A stretch of DNA of 64,000 bases from assembly GCA_002256115.1 (NCBI GenBank), contig NKIK01000002.1:62001-126000 (forward strand), written 5' to 3'. This document shows, piece by piece, positions 8,503 to 17,973 of this stretch. This DNA comes from Burkholderiales bacterium PBB3. GTDB taxonomy: Bacteria; Pseudomonadota; Gammaproteobacteria; Burkholderiales; Burkholderiaceae_C. Numbering within the stretch: position 1 is the first letter of the stretch; every line of letters begins with the position of its first letter. The translations under genes and the position numbers were made by a program. The notes under the pieces were generated by a model that saw nothing but the letters and a program-made list of their open reading frames with translations, made no database searches and was not told the DNA's origin.

Positions 8503-9192
8503 TCACGCTGATTTGCGCGGACGATTCCTCTGTAAATTACTGCCTTCGAGATAGACCGTTAATTGCTTTTTACTAAACTCTTTTGGTTCATCGTTGGCGT
8601 CGAGATACTGAATGCCTTTAGTTGTGACCCCAAGAAGAGCATGACTTTTTTGCTTCGCCATGCTAGTCAATTCAGCCCAGACGCTTCCAGAATCGTTCAG
8701 ATCGGAACTGCGTTTTTTTGCGACATTTATCGCATGATGTATGTGGTGCTTACGCTTTCGAAATACAGCTTCATGGCTTGACTGAATTTCACGCGGTTTA
8801 AACGTTGTTTTTGCAATTCCCAGCGCGTAACTTGCAGTCATCAATGTTCGAATTACCTCCTCATCATTTCCCTCTCTAAATCGCCCATTCTCTTGTTTGC
8901 AAGCTGCAATTCCACCAAGGGCGAGGCTAATGACTTGCAGGCATCTAACGGGAACGTTTGGGACAGAACGGCAAACCAATTCAAACGTTGCATTCGCACT
9001 TTCAAATTCATCGTTCTCGGCTTTGGAAATTTCTGAGCCATCTACACTCGAACTGGCAAGCAATGAAAAGAAATGTGCGGCTATGTCCTGCGGTGCAATT
9101 GACTCTGGAACGCTCAATTCATCGTATAGAAAGACGTAAATTTCCTCTTCCTGCTCGTTCAAAAGAGCTTCTAAATCTACCGTACCTTCCAT
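8503..9192 (-). CDS. Hypothetical protein of the integrative element
   Basis: 229 residues, mostly helical and acidic at the N-terminus (LEALLNEQEEEIYVFLYDEL), with a basic C-terminal third (FRKRKHHIHHAINVAKKR, then a short SVWAELTSMAKQ helix and a basic end NRPRKSA). No family is recognised, and there is no signal peptide or membrane segment. Its base composition is visibly more AT-rich than the flanking core genes, which supports foreign origin. It sits between the integrase and alpA genes and probably is cargo. Confidence 0.6.
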   Translation of the reverse strand: MEGTVDLEALLNEQEEEIYVFLYDELSVPESIAPQDIAAHFFSLLASSSVDGSEISKAENDEFESANATFELVCRSVPNVPVRCLQVISLALGGIAACKQENGRFREGNDEEVIRTLMTASYALGIAKTTFKPREIQSSHEAVFRKRKHHIHHAINVAKKRSSDLNDSGSVWAELTSMAKQKSHALLGVTTKGIQYLDANDEPKEFSKKQLTVYLEGSNLQRNRPRKSA

Positions 9193-9253
9193 TACGCCCC
9201 TCCACCACCTGATAAAAAACCAGCGCCGCCAGGTCAGGGAGTCCCGGTTTTCA

Positions 9254-9274
9254 CTATCGGGGATCAGCCGATAG
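9254..9274 (-). other. Small hairpin downstream of the integrase gene
   Basis: CTATCGG and CCGATAG form a perfect 7-bp stem around a 7-base loop 21 bases after the integrase stop. There is no T-run, so it is only a possible terminator or processing site. Confidence 0.35.
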
Positions 9275-9294
9275 CTAGGCGTGGCTTAAAACTG

Positions 9295-10551
9295 CTATGC
9301 CGCTTTGATCGGTATTACATCCGCACCGCGCGCCAATTTATCCAAGTAGTCAGCCCATTGCTGAATTTGGTCAAACCGCTGCTTCAGGTATTGCGTGCGG
9401 TTGTAGCTGCGCCCGTTGGAGTCCTTCACCGCGTGGGCCAAATTTGCCTCAATGGCCAGCGGGTCTAAATTCAATTCGTCAACCAGCATCGTGCGCGCAC
9501 TGGCCCTGAAGCCATGCCATGTTTGTTCTGTGCCAAAGCCCAGTGCGTATAGGCCACTGCGCACGGAGTTGTCCGATATGGGCCTATCGTGGCTGCGCTC
9601 ACCGGGGAACACATAACGTCCATGGCCCGTAAGTGGGTGCAGGCTGCGCAGTAGCGCAACCGCTTGGGTAGGGAGTGGCACCGCGTGCGGTTCGCCGTTT
9701 TCTTTTTCCTCTTTGGTGCGCTTCATCTTCATGCTGGGGATGGTCCACAACGCACCATCAAGGTCCACCTCTGCCCATTCCATTTCCCGTAAGTTGCCGG
9801 GCCGCTGGTAGAGCATGGGGGCCAGTTGCAGGGCGGTTCGCACCGTAGGCCCTCCTTTGTAGGTTTTGATGGCGCGTAGCAGGTCACCAAAGCGGACAGG
9901 TTCCACGATGGCCGCAAAGCTCTTGCCACGGTAGGGTGTAAGTCGGGCCTTGAGTCCTTCGGTGATGTTGCGCTGTTGCACGTCCGCCATTGGTAACCAG
10001 TAGTCCCAAACCTGCCTTGCCAGCATTAATGCCCGGTCAGCCGTTTCCAGTGCGCCGCGCTCTTCAACCTTGTGCAGCGCCGCCAAAAGCTCCATGGCGT
10101 GAATTTCAGCGATGGGCCGCTCACCAATCCAAGGAAATAAGTCGCGTTCAAATTGGCGCAACATGCGCCCTGCGTGGCTTTCGCTCCATTGGGGGGCCTG
10201 CTTTGCGTAGCACTCCAACGCAATGGCTTTGAAGGTGTCACCGCCGGATCGGCTAGTTTTGAGCTTTTCGAGCTTGCGGGCCTGTACGGGGTCCACGCCG
10301 TCGGACTTTTGCGACTTAGCTGCGTCACGGGCTAACCGGGCCTGCTTTGCCCCCACCTTGGGATAGCTGCCCAAAGCCATGCGCCCCTCTTTTCCGTCTT
10401 TGCGGTATTTCCAGAACCAGCGCTTGGAGCCGTCGGGGTTGTTCGGGGTCTTAGGGGCAACCTCTAGGTAAAGGCCACCAGAACAGGCCAGCCGCAACCG
10501 TTTCTTGTCAGCGGGGCAAACTGCGTTCTTGCATTCGGCATCGGTCAGCAT
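9295..10551 (-). CDS. P4-type tyrosine recombinase (integrase)
   Basis: About 418 residues. The N-terminal 100 residues match the DUF4102 arm-binding domain (SGGLYLEVAP, RWFWKYRKDGKEGRMALGSYP), followed by a SAM-like core-binding domain. The catalytic domain shows QRPGNLREMEW with the first arginine, HGFRAS (His-x-x-Arg) and the nucleophile region RSYNRTQY. It would integrate and excise the element at the 3' end of ssrA. The start at 10551 follows AAAGGTG and excludes a repeat-containing extension to 10581. Five copies of GGGGGAACA-like repeats lie directly upstream. Confidence 0.88.
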   Translation of the reverse strand: MLTDAECKNAVCPADKKRLRLACSGGLYLEVAPKTPNNPDGSKRWFWKYRKDGKEGRMALGSYPKVGAKQARLARDAAKSQKSDGVDPVQARKLEKLKTSRSGGDTFKAIALECYAKQAPQWSESHAGRMLRQFERDLFPWIGERPIAEIHAMELLAALHKVEERGALETADRALMLARQVWDYWLPMADVQQRNITEGLKARLTPYRGKSFAAIVEPVRFGDLLRAIKTYKGGPTVRTALQLAPMLYQRPGNLREMEWAEVDLDGALWTIPSMKMKRTKEEKENGEPHAVPLPTQAVALLRSLHPLTGHGRYVFPGERSHDRPISDNSVRSGLYALGFGTEQTWHGFRASARTMLVDELNLDPLAIEANLAHAVKDSNGRSYNRTQYLKQRFDQIQQWADYLDKLARGADVIPIKAA

Positions 10552-10663
10552 GGGGGAACACCTTTGGGGCTGGGGGAACAAAAGTGGCCGCTTTCACTGG
10601 GGAATGGGGGAACAAGCCCCAAAACACCCAATAAATGCCGCCTGTTCCCCGCATTGTTCCCCC
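10552..10663. repeat. Iterated GGGGGAACA motifs upstream of the integrase
   Basis: GGGGGAACA occurs directly at 10552, 10572 and 10606. The complement is present at 10655 (TGTTCCCCC) and, with one change, at 10643 (TGTTCCCCG). Five nonamers within 112 bases between the integrase start and ssrA suggest binding sites for the integrase arm domain or an excision factor. Confidence 0.7.
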
Positions 10664-10730
10664 GCTTAGGTTTGCCTGTCAATAGCGGCCTTTGTAGGCT
10701 ATTGCACTGTAAGCCGTTGATTTAACAAAG

Positions 10731-10766
10731 AAAAAGGCCGCTAGGCGTATGTTCCTAGCGGCCTTT
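10731..10766 (-). terminator. Rho-independent terminator of ssrA
   Basis: Thirteen perfect base pairs (AAAGGCCGCTAGG with CCTAGCGGCCTTT) enclose an 8-base loop, followed on the minus strand by a T-rich run. It lies 12 bases beyond the tmRNA 3' end. Confidence 0.88.
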
Positions 10767-10777
10767 ATCGGTCAGTA

Positions 10778-11166
10778 TGGTGGAGCTGGCGGGAATTGAA
10801 CCCGCGTCCGCAAGCCTTCTTCGAACAGTTCTACATGTGTAGCCGTCTGATTTAAGTCTCGCCTTTTACATCGCGCAGTGGCACGCTATGCAAAACGCCA
10901 GTAACCTATTTTCTCGACCCGCCCTAAGTCACCCAAGGCAGGCCCAGCCGAATGAAATTACCCCACAGCCCGGACAGCCTGACCTTGCGATCTGACTCCC
11001 CTTGCCCAGCCTATCGGCTTGCCGTTGTGAGGCTCACGTGCAATTAAGCAGCGAGTGCGAAACGTTCGTCGTTTGCAGTTAGTTTTTTTCTGCTGTTTTA
11101 CGAGGTGACAGAACCTCGACATGCCCTGCTGCGCGTCCGAACCCACGTCGAAACCAGTGCAGCCCC
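10778..11166 (-). ncRNA. ssrA: Transfer-messenger RNA (tmRNA)
   Basis: Reading the minus strand, the 5' end GGGGCTGCACTGG at 11166 pairs with the 3' CAGCTCC followed by encoded CCA at 10778-10780, forming the alanine-type acceptor stem. The T-arm sequence GGTTCAATTCCCGCC is intact. The tag reading frame at 11044-11076 encodes ANDERFALAA and a stop, the form known from betaproteobacteria. Length is 389 bases. tmRNA rescues stalled ribosomes and tags the nascent peptides for proteolysis. The 3' end is the probable integration target of the adjacent element and has remained functional in sequence. Confidence 0.96.
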
Positions 11167-11175
11167 AGGCTTTCT

Positions 11176-11202
11176 ATTTTAGGTGCTTCCAGCGAATTAC
11201 AA
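11176..11202 (-). promoter_or_regulatory. Candidate ssrA promoter
   Basis: On the minus strand TTGTAA and TAAAAT are separated by 15 bases, and the second hexamer ends about 9 bases before the tmRNA 5' end. The spacing is short, so this is a candidate only. Confidence 0.45.
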
Positions 11203-11242
11203 GGCTATGAGCCAGAATAAATCCAACACCTCGATAATCAAC

Positions 11243-11959
11243 TCAATCCGTGGCCGCTGGGCGCCGGGCAGCTAGCATGTAATTGACATCCGTATTGTCT
11301 GACAACCAATACCGTTGCGTCAGCGGGTTGTGTTCCAGTCCCGCACTGTTGCGCAAGTCCAAACCCGCCTGCCGACAATACAAAGCCAGCTCGCTCGGAC
11401 GAATCATCTTGGCATATTCGTGCGTGCCGCGCGGCAACATATTGAGCAAGTACTCAGCGCCCACAATGGCCAGCAAAAATGACTTGGGGCTGCGATTGAT
11501 GGTCGAAAAGAACACCCAGCCACCCGGTTTGACCAAGCTGGCACACGCCTGCACGACCGAGGCAGGGTCAGGCACATGCTCCAGCATTTCCATGCAAGTC
11601 ACCACATCAAACTGGGCGGGCATTTCCTCAGCCAAGCCCTCTGCGCTTACCTCACGGTAGGCCACGTTGGGGGTGCCCGCCTCCAATGCATGCAATTGCG
11701 CAATCTTGAGCGCCTTGGAAGACAAATCTATGCCTAGAACATGGGCTCCCTGCCGCGCCATGGAGTCCGCCAAAATCCCACCACCGCAACCAATGTCAAG
11801 AGCTTGCAAGCCACTCAAATGGCATTGCTTGTCTATCCAGGCCAACCGCAAAGGGTTGATCTGATGCAATGGTTTGAATTCACTATCAAGGTCCCACCAA
11901 CGGTGGGCCAAATCCGAGAATTTGGCCAACTCAGCGGCATCTGCGTTCAAAGTTGTCAT
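11243..11959 (-). CDS. ubiG: Ubiquinone biosynthesis O-methyltransferase UbiG
   Basis: 238 residues. The N-terminus has the UbiG signature [26 protein letters not shown], followed by the SAM-binding motif [15 protein letters not shown] (about residues 54-68) and [11 protein letters not shown]. The enzyme performs both O-methylations of the ubiquinone head group. The ATG at 11959 is a natural family start. It lies alone between tmRNA and the OmpA-family gene on the same strand; in relatives it is often close to gyrA and ompA, which fits this neighbourhood. Confidence 0.95.
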   Translation of the reverse strand: MTTLNADAAELAKFSDLAHRWWDLDSEFKPLHQINPLRLAWIDKQCHLSGLQALDIGCGGGILADSMARQGAHVLGIDLSSKALKIAQLHALEAGTPNVAYREVSAEGLAEEMPAQFDVVTCMEMLEHVPDPASVVQACASLVKPGGWVFFSTINRSPKSFLLAIVGAEYLLNMLPRGTHEYAKMIRPSELALYCRQAGLDLRNSAGLEHNPLTQRYWLSDNTDVNYMLAARRPAATD

Positions 11960-12030
11960 AACTGATTATTGATCCAATTTGGAGAACAAATCCGCGCCCA
12001 TTTCATCCCCCTAAAAACGAGCACCCATAA

Positions 12031-12052
12031 AAAAACCCGCCGAAGCGGGTTT
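12031..12052 (-). terminator. Terminator of the OmpA-family gene
   Basis: AAACCCGC and GCGGGTTT form an 8-bp stem with a stable TTCG loop, followed on the minus strand by four more T residues. It lies about 28 bases after the stop codon. Confidence 0.9.
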
Positions 12053-12079
12053 CTACAAAGCACCGAGGTGCTCTAAAAA

Positions 12080-12733
12080 TTACTTGGTTACGCGAGTGCC
12101 AACCACTTCAATTTCAACGCGACGGTTCTTGGCTTGGCCTTCTTTGGTGCTGTTATCAGCAACAGGTTGAGCTTCGCCCTTGCCTTCAGTGTAGACACGG
12201 TTCTTTTCGATACCCTTTTCCAGCAAATAGGCTTTGACAGCTTCAGAGCGCTTTACAGACAGCTTCTGGTTGTAAACATCAGTACCTTTGGAGTCAGTGT
12301 GACCGACTGCAATGATGACTTCAAGATTGATACCCTTAACTTTGCCAACCAAGTCATCCAACTTTGCTTTGCCTTCTGGCTTGAGAACTGCTTTGTCAAA
12401 ATCGAAGAATGCGTCAGCAGCGAAGGTAACTTTGCTAGCGACCGGTGCAACTGGTGCGACTGGTGGCTTCACTGGCTCAGCGGGCTTAGCGGGCGCAACC
12501 GGTGCAACCACAGGCGGGGTAACGGGCGCGGCGGGCTTGACAGGCTCAACATAGCCATCGCAACCAGGGGCTGCAGTAGCGGGAGTCCAGGAAGCATCAC
12601 GCCAGCAGCGGCCGTCTGCGCTCTTCCAGACTTCACCGGAAGCACTCTTCCAGTTGTGAATTTCTTGTGCGCCAGCCGCGGAGGCAAAAGCTGCAGCAGC
12701 AATAACGATAGCTACTCGGTTCAGTTTTTTCAT
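12080..12733 (-). CDS. OmpA-family outer membrane protein
   Basis: About 217 residues. A signal peptide (MKKLNRVAIVIAAAAFASAAGA) is followed by a short tryptophan-rich segment (SGEVWKSADGRCWRDASW), a proline/valine/alanine-rich linker (about residues 65-95), and an OmpA C-terminal domain with FFDFDKAVL and VGHTDSKGTDVYNQKLSVKRSEAV. The C-terminal domain binds peptidoglycan non-covalently; no beta-barrel is visible, so this is probably a periplasmic or lipid-side tether. The start at 12733 has AAGGA upstream; a frame to 12958 is not supported. It is divergent from gyrA with 234 bases between. Confidence 0.92.
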   Translation of the reverse strand: MKKLNRVAIVIAAAAFASAAGAQEIHNWKSASGEVWKSADGRCWRDASWTPATAAPGCDGYVEPVKPAAPVTPPVVAPVAPAKPAEPVKPPVAPVAPVASKVTFAADAFFDFDKAVLKPEGKAKLDDLVGKVKGINLEVIIAVGHTDSKGTDVYNQKLSVKRSEAVKAYLLEKGIEKNRVYTEGKGEAQPVADNSTKEGQAKNRRVEIEVVGTRVTK

Positions 12734-12967
12734 GATTTTCCTTCTTGCGGAACAAAGTGCAGCAGCGCTGCGGATAATTAGGAGGATGGCGCGTCGACTT
12801 TGCAAGGCCGATGCGTTCCGTTGATTGTGCCATAGCAAACTAAGGGTTAATGCGCAAATCGCCTCCAAACCCCTCCCAATGCGCACATCTGTGGTGCCTG
12901 TTGTTATCAAGCTACAGGGCATGGGCCGTAGAATGGCAGGTTGTCCCAGACACTGCACTGAACACCC

Positions 12968-15607
12968 ATGACCCAGTTTGCCAAAGAAACTCTGCCCATC
13001 AGCCTAGAAGAGGAGATGCGCCGCAGTTACCTTGATTACGCGATGAGCGTGATTGTGGGCCGCGCACTTCCCGATGCGCGGGATGGCTTGAAGCCCGTGC
13101 ACCGCCGGGTCTTGTTTGCGATGCACGAGCTGAACAATGACTGGAACCGCGCCTACAAAAAGTCCGCACGTATCGTGGGGGATGTGATCGGCAAGTACCA
13201 CCCGCACGGTGACCAGTCGGTCTACGACACCATCGTGCGTATGGCGCAGGATTTCTCGATGCGCCACATGCTGGTCGACGGCCAGGGTAACTTCGGATCG
13301 GTGGACGGCGACAACGCAGCTGCGATGCGGTACACCGAAATCCGTCTGTCCAAAATGGCCCACGAATTATTGGCTGATCTGGACAAGGAAACGGTCGACT
13401 TCGGACCCAACTACGACGGCTCCGAAAAAGAACCCCTGGTGCTGCCGACCCGCATCCCCAATTTGCTGGTGAATGGCTCCGGTGGTATTGCGGTGGGTAT
13501 GGCCACCAACATCCCGCCGCACAACCTGAATGAAGTAGTAGATGCCTGCCTGCATTTGCTGCGCAACCCGGAAGCAACTATCGACGAATTGATGGAGATC
13601 ATCCCGGCGCCTGACTTCCCTACCGCCGGCATCATTTACGGCATCAATGGCGTGAAAGACGGCTACCGCACGGGCCGCGGCAAAGTGGTGATGCGCGCCA
13701 AGTGCCACTTCGAAGACATCGACAAGGGCCAACGCCAGGCCATCATCGTGGACGAGCTGCCCTACCAGGTCAACAAGAAGACGCTGCAAGAGCGCATGGC
13801 CGAGCTGGTCCACGAGAAAAAAATCGAAGGTATCAGCCACATTCAGGACGAGTCGGATAAGTCCGGCATGCGCCTGGTGATCGAACTCAAACGCGGTGAA
13901 GTGCCCGAGGTGGTGCTGAACAATCTGTACAAGCAGACGCAGTTGCAAGACACCTTTGGCATGAACATGGTGGCCTTGATCAATGGCCAACCCAAGCTCT
14001 GCAACTTGAAGGATCTGATCGAGGTCTTTTTGAACCACCGCCGCGAAGTGGTGACACGTCGCACGGTGTTTAATCTGCGCAAGGCGCGCGAGCGCGGCCA
14101 CGTGCTCGAAGGCCTGGCCATCGCGCTGGCCAATATCGACGATTTCATCCGCATCATTCGCGAATCACCTACGCCACCGGTGGCCAAGGCCGAGCTGATG
14201 ACGCGCCCTTGGGACAGCCAATTGGTGCGCCAGATGCTGACACGTACCCGTGCGGATGGCGGCATCATCAATGCCGACGACTACCGCCCTGATGGCCTGG
14301 AAAAAGAATACGGCATGGGCAGCGATGGCCTGTACCGCCTGTCCGACACGCAAGCGCAAGAAATTTTGCAAATGCGTCTGCAACGCCTGACCGGTCTGGA
14401 ACAAGACAAGATCGTGGCTGAGTACAAAGAAGTCATGGCCGAGATTGAAGACTTCCTCGACATCCTGGCCAAGCCCGAGCGCGTGTCCACCATCATTGGT
14501 GATGAGCTGGGCCACGTGAAGCACGAATTCGGCCAAACCAAGCTGGGCGCACGCCGCAGTCTGGTGGAGCATTCCTCGTTTGACCTGTCGACCGAAGACT
14601 TGATCACGCCCACCGACATGGTGGTCACACTGAGCCACAGCGGCTACATCAAGAGTCAGCCTTTGGGCGAATACCGCGCGCAAAAACGCGGCGGCCGCGG
14701 CAAACAGGCGACGGCAACCAAAGAAGACGACTGGGTCGACCAGCTATTCATCGCCAACACGCACGACTACATCCTGTGCTTCTCCAACCGGGGCCGTTTG
14801 TACTGGCTCAAGGTCTGGGAAGTACCACAGGGCTCACGCGGCTCACGCGGTCGCCCGATCGTCAACATGTTCCCGCTGCAAGAAGGCGAAAAGATCAATG
14901 TGGTCTTGCCGCTGACCGGTCCTGCGCGCAGCTTCCCAGCCGACCAGTATGTGTTCATGGCGACCAGCATGGGTACCGTAAAGAAAACCGCACTGGACGA
15001 ATTCAACAACCCACGCAAGGTCGGCATCATCGCCGCCGTGCTGGACGAAGGCGACTACCTGATCGGCGCCGCGCTGACCGATGGCAAACACGATGTGATG
15101 CTGTTCAGCGACGGTGGCAAGGCCGTGCGCTTTGATGAAAACGATGTGCGCCCCTTGAGCCGCCAGGCCCGCGGCGTGCGCGGCATGATGCTGGACGAGA
15201 CACAGAGCGTGATCGCCATGCTGGTGGCCCAGGACGAGCAGCAAAGCGTGCTGACCGCCACCGAAAACGGCTACGGCAAGCGCACCAGCATCACCGAATA
15301 CACCCGCCATGGCCGTGGTACCAAGGGCATGATTGCGATCCAGCAATCCGAGCGCAACGGCAAAGTGGTTGCAGCGACGCTGGTACATGCCGACGACGAA
15401 ATCATGCTGATCACTGACAAGGGCGTTTTGGTGCGCACCCGTGTGGCAGAAATCCGCGAACTGGGCCGCGCTACACAAGGCGTGACACTGATCGGTCTGG
15501 ACGAAGGCTCCAAGCTCAGCGGCTTGCAGCGTATCGTCGAAAACGATGCCAATCCGGTAGATTCGGACGCTGGCGGTGACGAAGCCGATGCTCTGCCCGA
15601 AGCCTAA
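12968..15607 (+). CDS. gyrA: DNA gyrase subunit A
   Basis: 879 residues. The winged-helix and tower domains show the active-site tyrosine in [10 protein letters not shown] near residue 122, and the C-terminal beta-pinwheel has the GyrA box QKRGGRGK, which separates it from ParC. GyrA breaks and rejoins DNA during negative supercoiling and works with GyrB, not encoded here. At the position of E. coli Ser83 (HPHGDSAVYD) this protein reads [10 protein letters not shown], so glutamine replaces the quinolone-anchoring serine. The C-terminal acidic tail [14 protein letters not shown] is normal. It heads the run serC-pheA-tyrA-aroA/cmk. Confidence 0.97.
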   Translation: MTQFAKETLPISLEEEMRRSYLDYAMSVIVGRALPDARDGLKPVHRRVLFAMHELNNDWNRAYKKSARIVGDVIGKYHPHGDQSVYDTIVRMAQDFSMRHMLVDGQGNFGSVDGDNAAAMRYTEIRLSKMAHELLADLDKETVDFGPNYDGSEKEPLVLPTRIPNLLVNGSGGIAVGMATNIPPHNLNEVVDACLHLLRNPEATIDELMEIIPAPDFPTAGIIYGINGVKDGYRTGRGKVVMRAKCHFEDIDKGQRQAIIVDELPYQVNKKTLQERMAELVHEKKIEGISHIQDESDKSGMRLVIELKRGEVPEVVLNNLYKQTQLQDTFGMNMVALINGQPKLCNLKDLIEVFLNHRREVVTRRTVFNLRKARERGHVLEGLAIALANIDDFIRIIRESPTPPVAKAELMTRPWDSQLVRQMLTRTRADGGIINADDYRPDGLEKEYGMGSDGLYRLSDTQAQEILQMRLQRLTGLEQDKIVAEYKEVMAEIEDFLDILAKPERVSTIIGDELGHVKHEFGQTKLGARRSLVEHSSFDLSTEDLITPTDMVVTLSHSGYIKSQPLGEYRAQKRGGRGKQATATKEDDWVDQLFIANTHDYILCFSNRGRLYWLKVWEVPQGSRGSRGRPIVNMFPLQEGEKINVVLPLTGPARSFPADQYVFMATSMGTVKKTALDEFNNPRKVGIIAAVLDEGDYLIGAALTDGKHDVMLFSDGGKAVRFDENDVRPLSRQARGVRGMMLDETQSVIAMLVAQDEQQSVLTATENGYGKRTSITEYTRHGRGTKGMIAIQQSERNGKVVAATLVHADDEIMLITDKGVLVRTRVAEIRELGRATQGVTLIGLDEGSKLSGLQRIVENDANPVDSDAGGDEADALPEA

Positions 15608-15610
15608 TTG

Positions 15611-15665
15611 CTACTAAATAGATAGCTGCTCCCGCACTAACCACGGGCTGAAAGCCCGATTTGAT
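15611..15665 (-). repeat. Dispersed repeat family 1, copy B
   Basis: The complement reads AAATCGGGCTTTCAGCCCGT, GGTTAGTGCGGGAGCAGCTA and TCTATTTAG. It lies just after the gyrA stop and contains a small hairpin (GGGCT/AGCCC). It may act on the 3' end of the gyrA transcript. Confidence 0.8.
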
Positions 15666-15679
15666 CTAAAAATCACTCC

Positions 15680-16822
15680 ATGCAACGCCCGTACAACTTC
15701 TCAGCTGGTCCAGCGGCTATTCCGCTGGAGGTCCTGAAGCAGGCCGCTGAGGAGATGCTGGATTGGCCGAATGCCCAGGGCCAGCATTGCGGTATGGGTG
15801 TGATGGAGATGAGCCACCGCGGCAAAGAATTCCAGGCTATCCACGCGCAGGCGGAAGCCGATTTGCGGGAGCTGCTCGCAATTCCGGCCGACTACTCTGT
15901 GTTGTTCATGCAGGGCGGTGGCCTGGCTGAAAACGCCATCGTGCCGATGAACCTGAGTGCCCGCACCGCTGCAGCTGGTGCACAGGGCACCGTTGATTTT
16001 GTGGTGACCGGCAGCTGGAGCGACAAATCCCAAAAGGAAGCGCAAAAGTACTGCCAGGTGAATGTGGCCGCCAGCAATCAGAGCGATGGCCACGTCAGTC
16101 TGCCCCCGGCTACTGGCTGGAAGCTGACCCCCGGCGCGAGCTATGTGCACGTGTGTACCAACGAAACCATCAACGGCGTTGAGTTTCAATCTTTGCCGGA
16201 TTTGAAAGCGCTAGGCTCCGATGCACCATTGGCTATCGACTTCTCGTCCCACGTGGCCAGCCGCCCTGTGGACTGGAGCCGCGTCGGTCTGGCTTTTGCC
16301 GGAGCGCAGAAGAACCTGGGCCCTGCGGGCCTGACGCTGGTGATTGTGCGCAAAGACCTGCTGGGGCACGCTTTAAGTATTTGCCCCAGCGCCTTTGATT
16401 ACAAGATAGTGGATGCGAATGGCTCCATGTTCAACACGCCGCCTACGTACGCCATCTATATGGCCGGTCTGATCTTCAAATGGCTCAAGCGCCAAGGCGA
16501 GAATGGGCTAACGGGCGTGGCTGCCATGGAGGCGCGCAACATCGCCAAAGCCCGCCTGCTGTACGACGCGCTGGACCAGTCCAGCCTGTTCTACAACAAG
16601 GTGCAGGCCGATTGCCGTTCGCGCATGAACATACCGTTCTACCTGCGCGATGAATCTCTGAATGACTCCTTCCTGGCAGGCGCCAAAGCGGCCAACCTGT
16701 TGCAACTCAAGGGCCACAAGTCCGTGGGCGGCATGCGCGCTAGCATTTACAACGCCATGCCGATTGAAGGCGTGCAGGCACTCGTAGATTACCTGCACGA
16801 ATTTGAACGCACCCGGGCTTGA
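15680..16822 (+). CDS. serC: Phosphoserine aminotransferase
   Basis: 380 residues. The N-terminus [13 protein letters not shown], the [13 protein letters not shown] segment, and the PLP-lysine motif [12 protein letters not shown] (near residue 218) define SerC of the class V aminotransferases. It converts 3-phosphohydroxypyruvate to phosphoserine and also serves pyridoxal phosphate synthesis. It is 72 bases after gyrA and 51 bases before pheA on the same strand, the usual burkholderialean order, so it is probably co-transcribed with the aromatic genes. Confidence 0.96.
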   Translation: MQRPYNFSAGPAAIPLEVLKQAAEEMLDWPNAQGQHCGMGVMEMSHRGKEFQAIHAQAEADLRELLAIPADYSVLFMQGGGLAENAIVPMNLSARTAAAGAQGTVDFVVTGSWSDKSQKEAQKYCQVNVAASNQSDGHVSLPPATGWKLTPGASYVHVCTNETINGVEFQSLPDLKALGSDAPLAIDFSSHVASRPVDWSRVGLAFAGAQKNLGPAGLTLVIVRKDLLGHALSICPSAFDYKIVDANGSMFNTPPTYAIYMAGLIFKWLKRQGENGLTGVAAMEARNIAKARLLYDALDQSSLFYNKVQADCRSRMNIPFYLRDESLNDSFLAGAKAANLLQLKGHKSVGGMRASIYNAMPIEGVQALVDYLHEFERTRA

Positions 16823-16873
16823 GCCCGTCGTACTGCATTCATCCACCTTGACACAACAGACTTTGACCCTGCC

Positions 16874-17956
16874 ATGGCCCTGACCCTCCCCGAACTCCGC
16901 GTGCAGATTGATGCGCTGGACCTGGAGCTGCTGAATCTGCTGAACCGGCGCGCCGCGCTGGCCAACGAAGTGGGCGAAATCAAACGCCTGGAAGGCTCGG
17001 CTGTGTTCCGACCCGAGCGCGAAGCCCAGGTCATCCACCGCCTGCAAGAGTCCAACGACGGTTTGCTCAAAGACGGCAGCGTGGCCGTTATCTGGCGCGA
17101 AATCATGTCGGCCTGCCGTGCGCTGGAGGCACCGCAACGCGTGGCCTACCTCGGCCCTGCAGGCACCTTCAGCGAAGAAGCCGCGTTGCGCTTCTTTGGC
17201 TCCAGCATTGCGCATGTGCCCTGCGGCAACTTTGACGAAGTTTTCCACGCCGCCACCGCAGGCTCGGCAGAATTCGGCGTGGTGCCGGTGGAAAACAGCA
17301 CCGAAGGCGTGGTTACCCGCTCTCTGGATTTGCTCTTGCAGTCGCCCTTGCACATCGTGGGTGAAATCAGCCTGCTAGTGCGCCACAACCTGCTGCGCAC
17401 CACGGCTTCAACTGAGGGCATCACCGCCGTATTGGCCCACCCGCAAGCGCTGGCCCAGTGCCAACAATGGCTGAACACTCACCTGCCCGATGCCGAGCGC
17501 CGCGCGGTATCTAGCAACGCCGAGGGCGCCCGCCTGGCGGCCGGTAACCCGCAGTGGGCCGCCATTGCCAGCGAACGCGCTGGCTCGGAATTTGGTTTGC
17601 ACATTGCCTCCCATGCGATCCAGGACGAGGCCTTCAACCGCACGCGTTTTGTGGTGGTCTGCCTGCCCAGCAGCATGCCGGCCCCCGGCCCCAGCGGCAA
17701 AGATTGTGTGAGCTTGGTGGTGTCGGTACCCAACCGCCCCGGTGCCGTGCACGACATATTGGTACCCCTCAAAGAACACGGCGTCTCCATGACCCGTTTT
17801 GAGTCCCGGCCGGCCCGTTCCGGTCAATGGGAGTACTATTTTTACATTGACTTGCAAGGCCACCCCTCGCAGCCGCATGTGGCGGCCGCTCTGCAAGACC
17901 TCCAGCGGCTGTGTGCTTTCTACAAAGTACTTGGCACCTACCCGCTGGCTGATTGA
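16874..17956 (+). CDS. pheA: Bifunctional chorismate mutase / prephenate dehydratase
   Basis: 360 residues. Residues 5-85 form an AroQ-type chorismate mutase domain (LRVQIDALDLELLNLLNRRA, IWREIMSACRALE). Residues 90-270 form the prephenate dehydratase domain with AYLGPAGTFSEEAA, VPVENSTEG and the conserved threonine in NRTRF. An ACT regulatory domain follows with ESRP, expected to bind phenylalanine for feedback inhibition. It supplies phenylpyruvate for phenylalanine. The stop is 17 bases before the tyrA start, consistent with one operon. Confidence 0.96.
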   Translation: MALTLPELRVQIDALDLELLNLLNRRAALANEVGEIKRLEGSAVFRPEREAQVIHRLQESNDGLLKDGSVAVIWREIMSACRALEAPQRVAYLGPAGTFSEEAALRFFGSSIAHVPCGNFDEVFHAATAGSAEFGVVPVENSTEGVVTRSLDLLLQSPLHIVGEISLLVRHNLLRTTASTEGITAVLAHPQALAQCQQWLNTHLPDAERRAVSSNAEGARLAAGNPQWAAIASERAGSEFGLHIASHAIQDEAFNRTRFVVVCLPSSMPAPGPSGKDCVSLVVSVPNRPGAVHDILVPLKEHGVSMTRFESRPARSGQWEYYFYIDLQGHPSQPHVAAALQDLQRLCAFYKVLGTYPLAD

Positions 17957-17973
17957 CCCACAGGACACCCTCT

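Larger units (their letters stand above)
7464..10780 (-). mobile_element. Degenerate integrative element at the 3' end of ssrA
   Basis: Seen: a P4-type tyrosine integrase gene whose upstream end faces the tmRNA 3' end, followed on the same strand by an unknown gene, an AlpA-type regulator, an HTH protein, a 50-codon gene and a truncated gene. Integration beside ssrA or tRNA genes is typical of this integrase class. No copy of the tmRNA 3' sequence was found by eye at the other side, and no replication, primase or transfer genes remain, so the left boundary is uncertain and the element looks decayed. The GNAT/DUF1778 pair may or may not belong to it. Confidence 0.65.

Noticed and set aside
10778-10860. 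tRNA gene suggested by the GGTTCAATTCCCGCC T-arm
   Set aside because: The T-arm and acceptor belong to the tmRNA; the 5' half and the ANDERFALAA tag lie 300 bases away.
12134-12781. 215-residue plus-strand frame opposite the OmpA-family gene
   Set aside because: It is the antisense shadow of a well-supported gene with signal peptide and OmpA domain; the frame has no family character.
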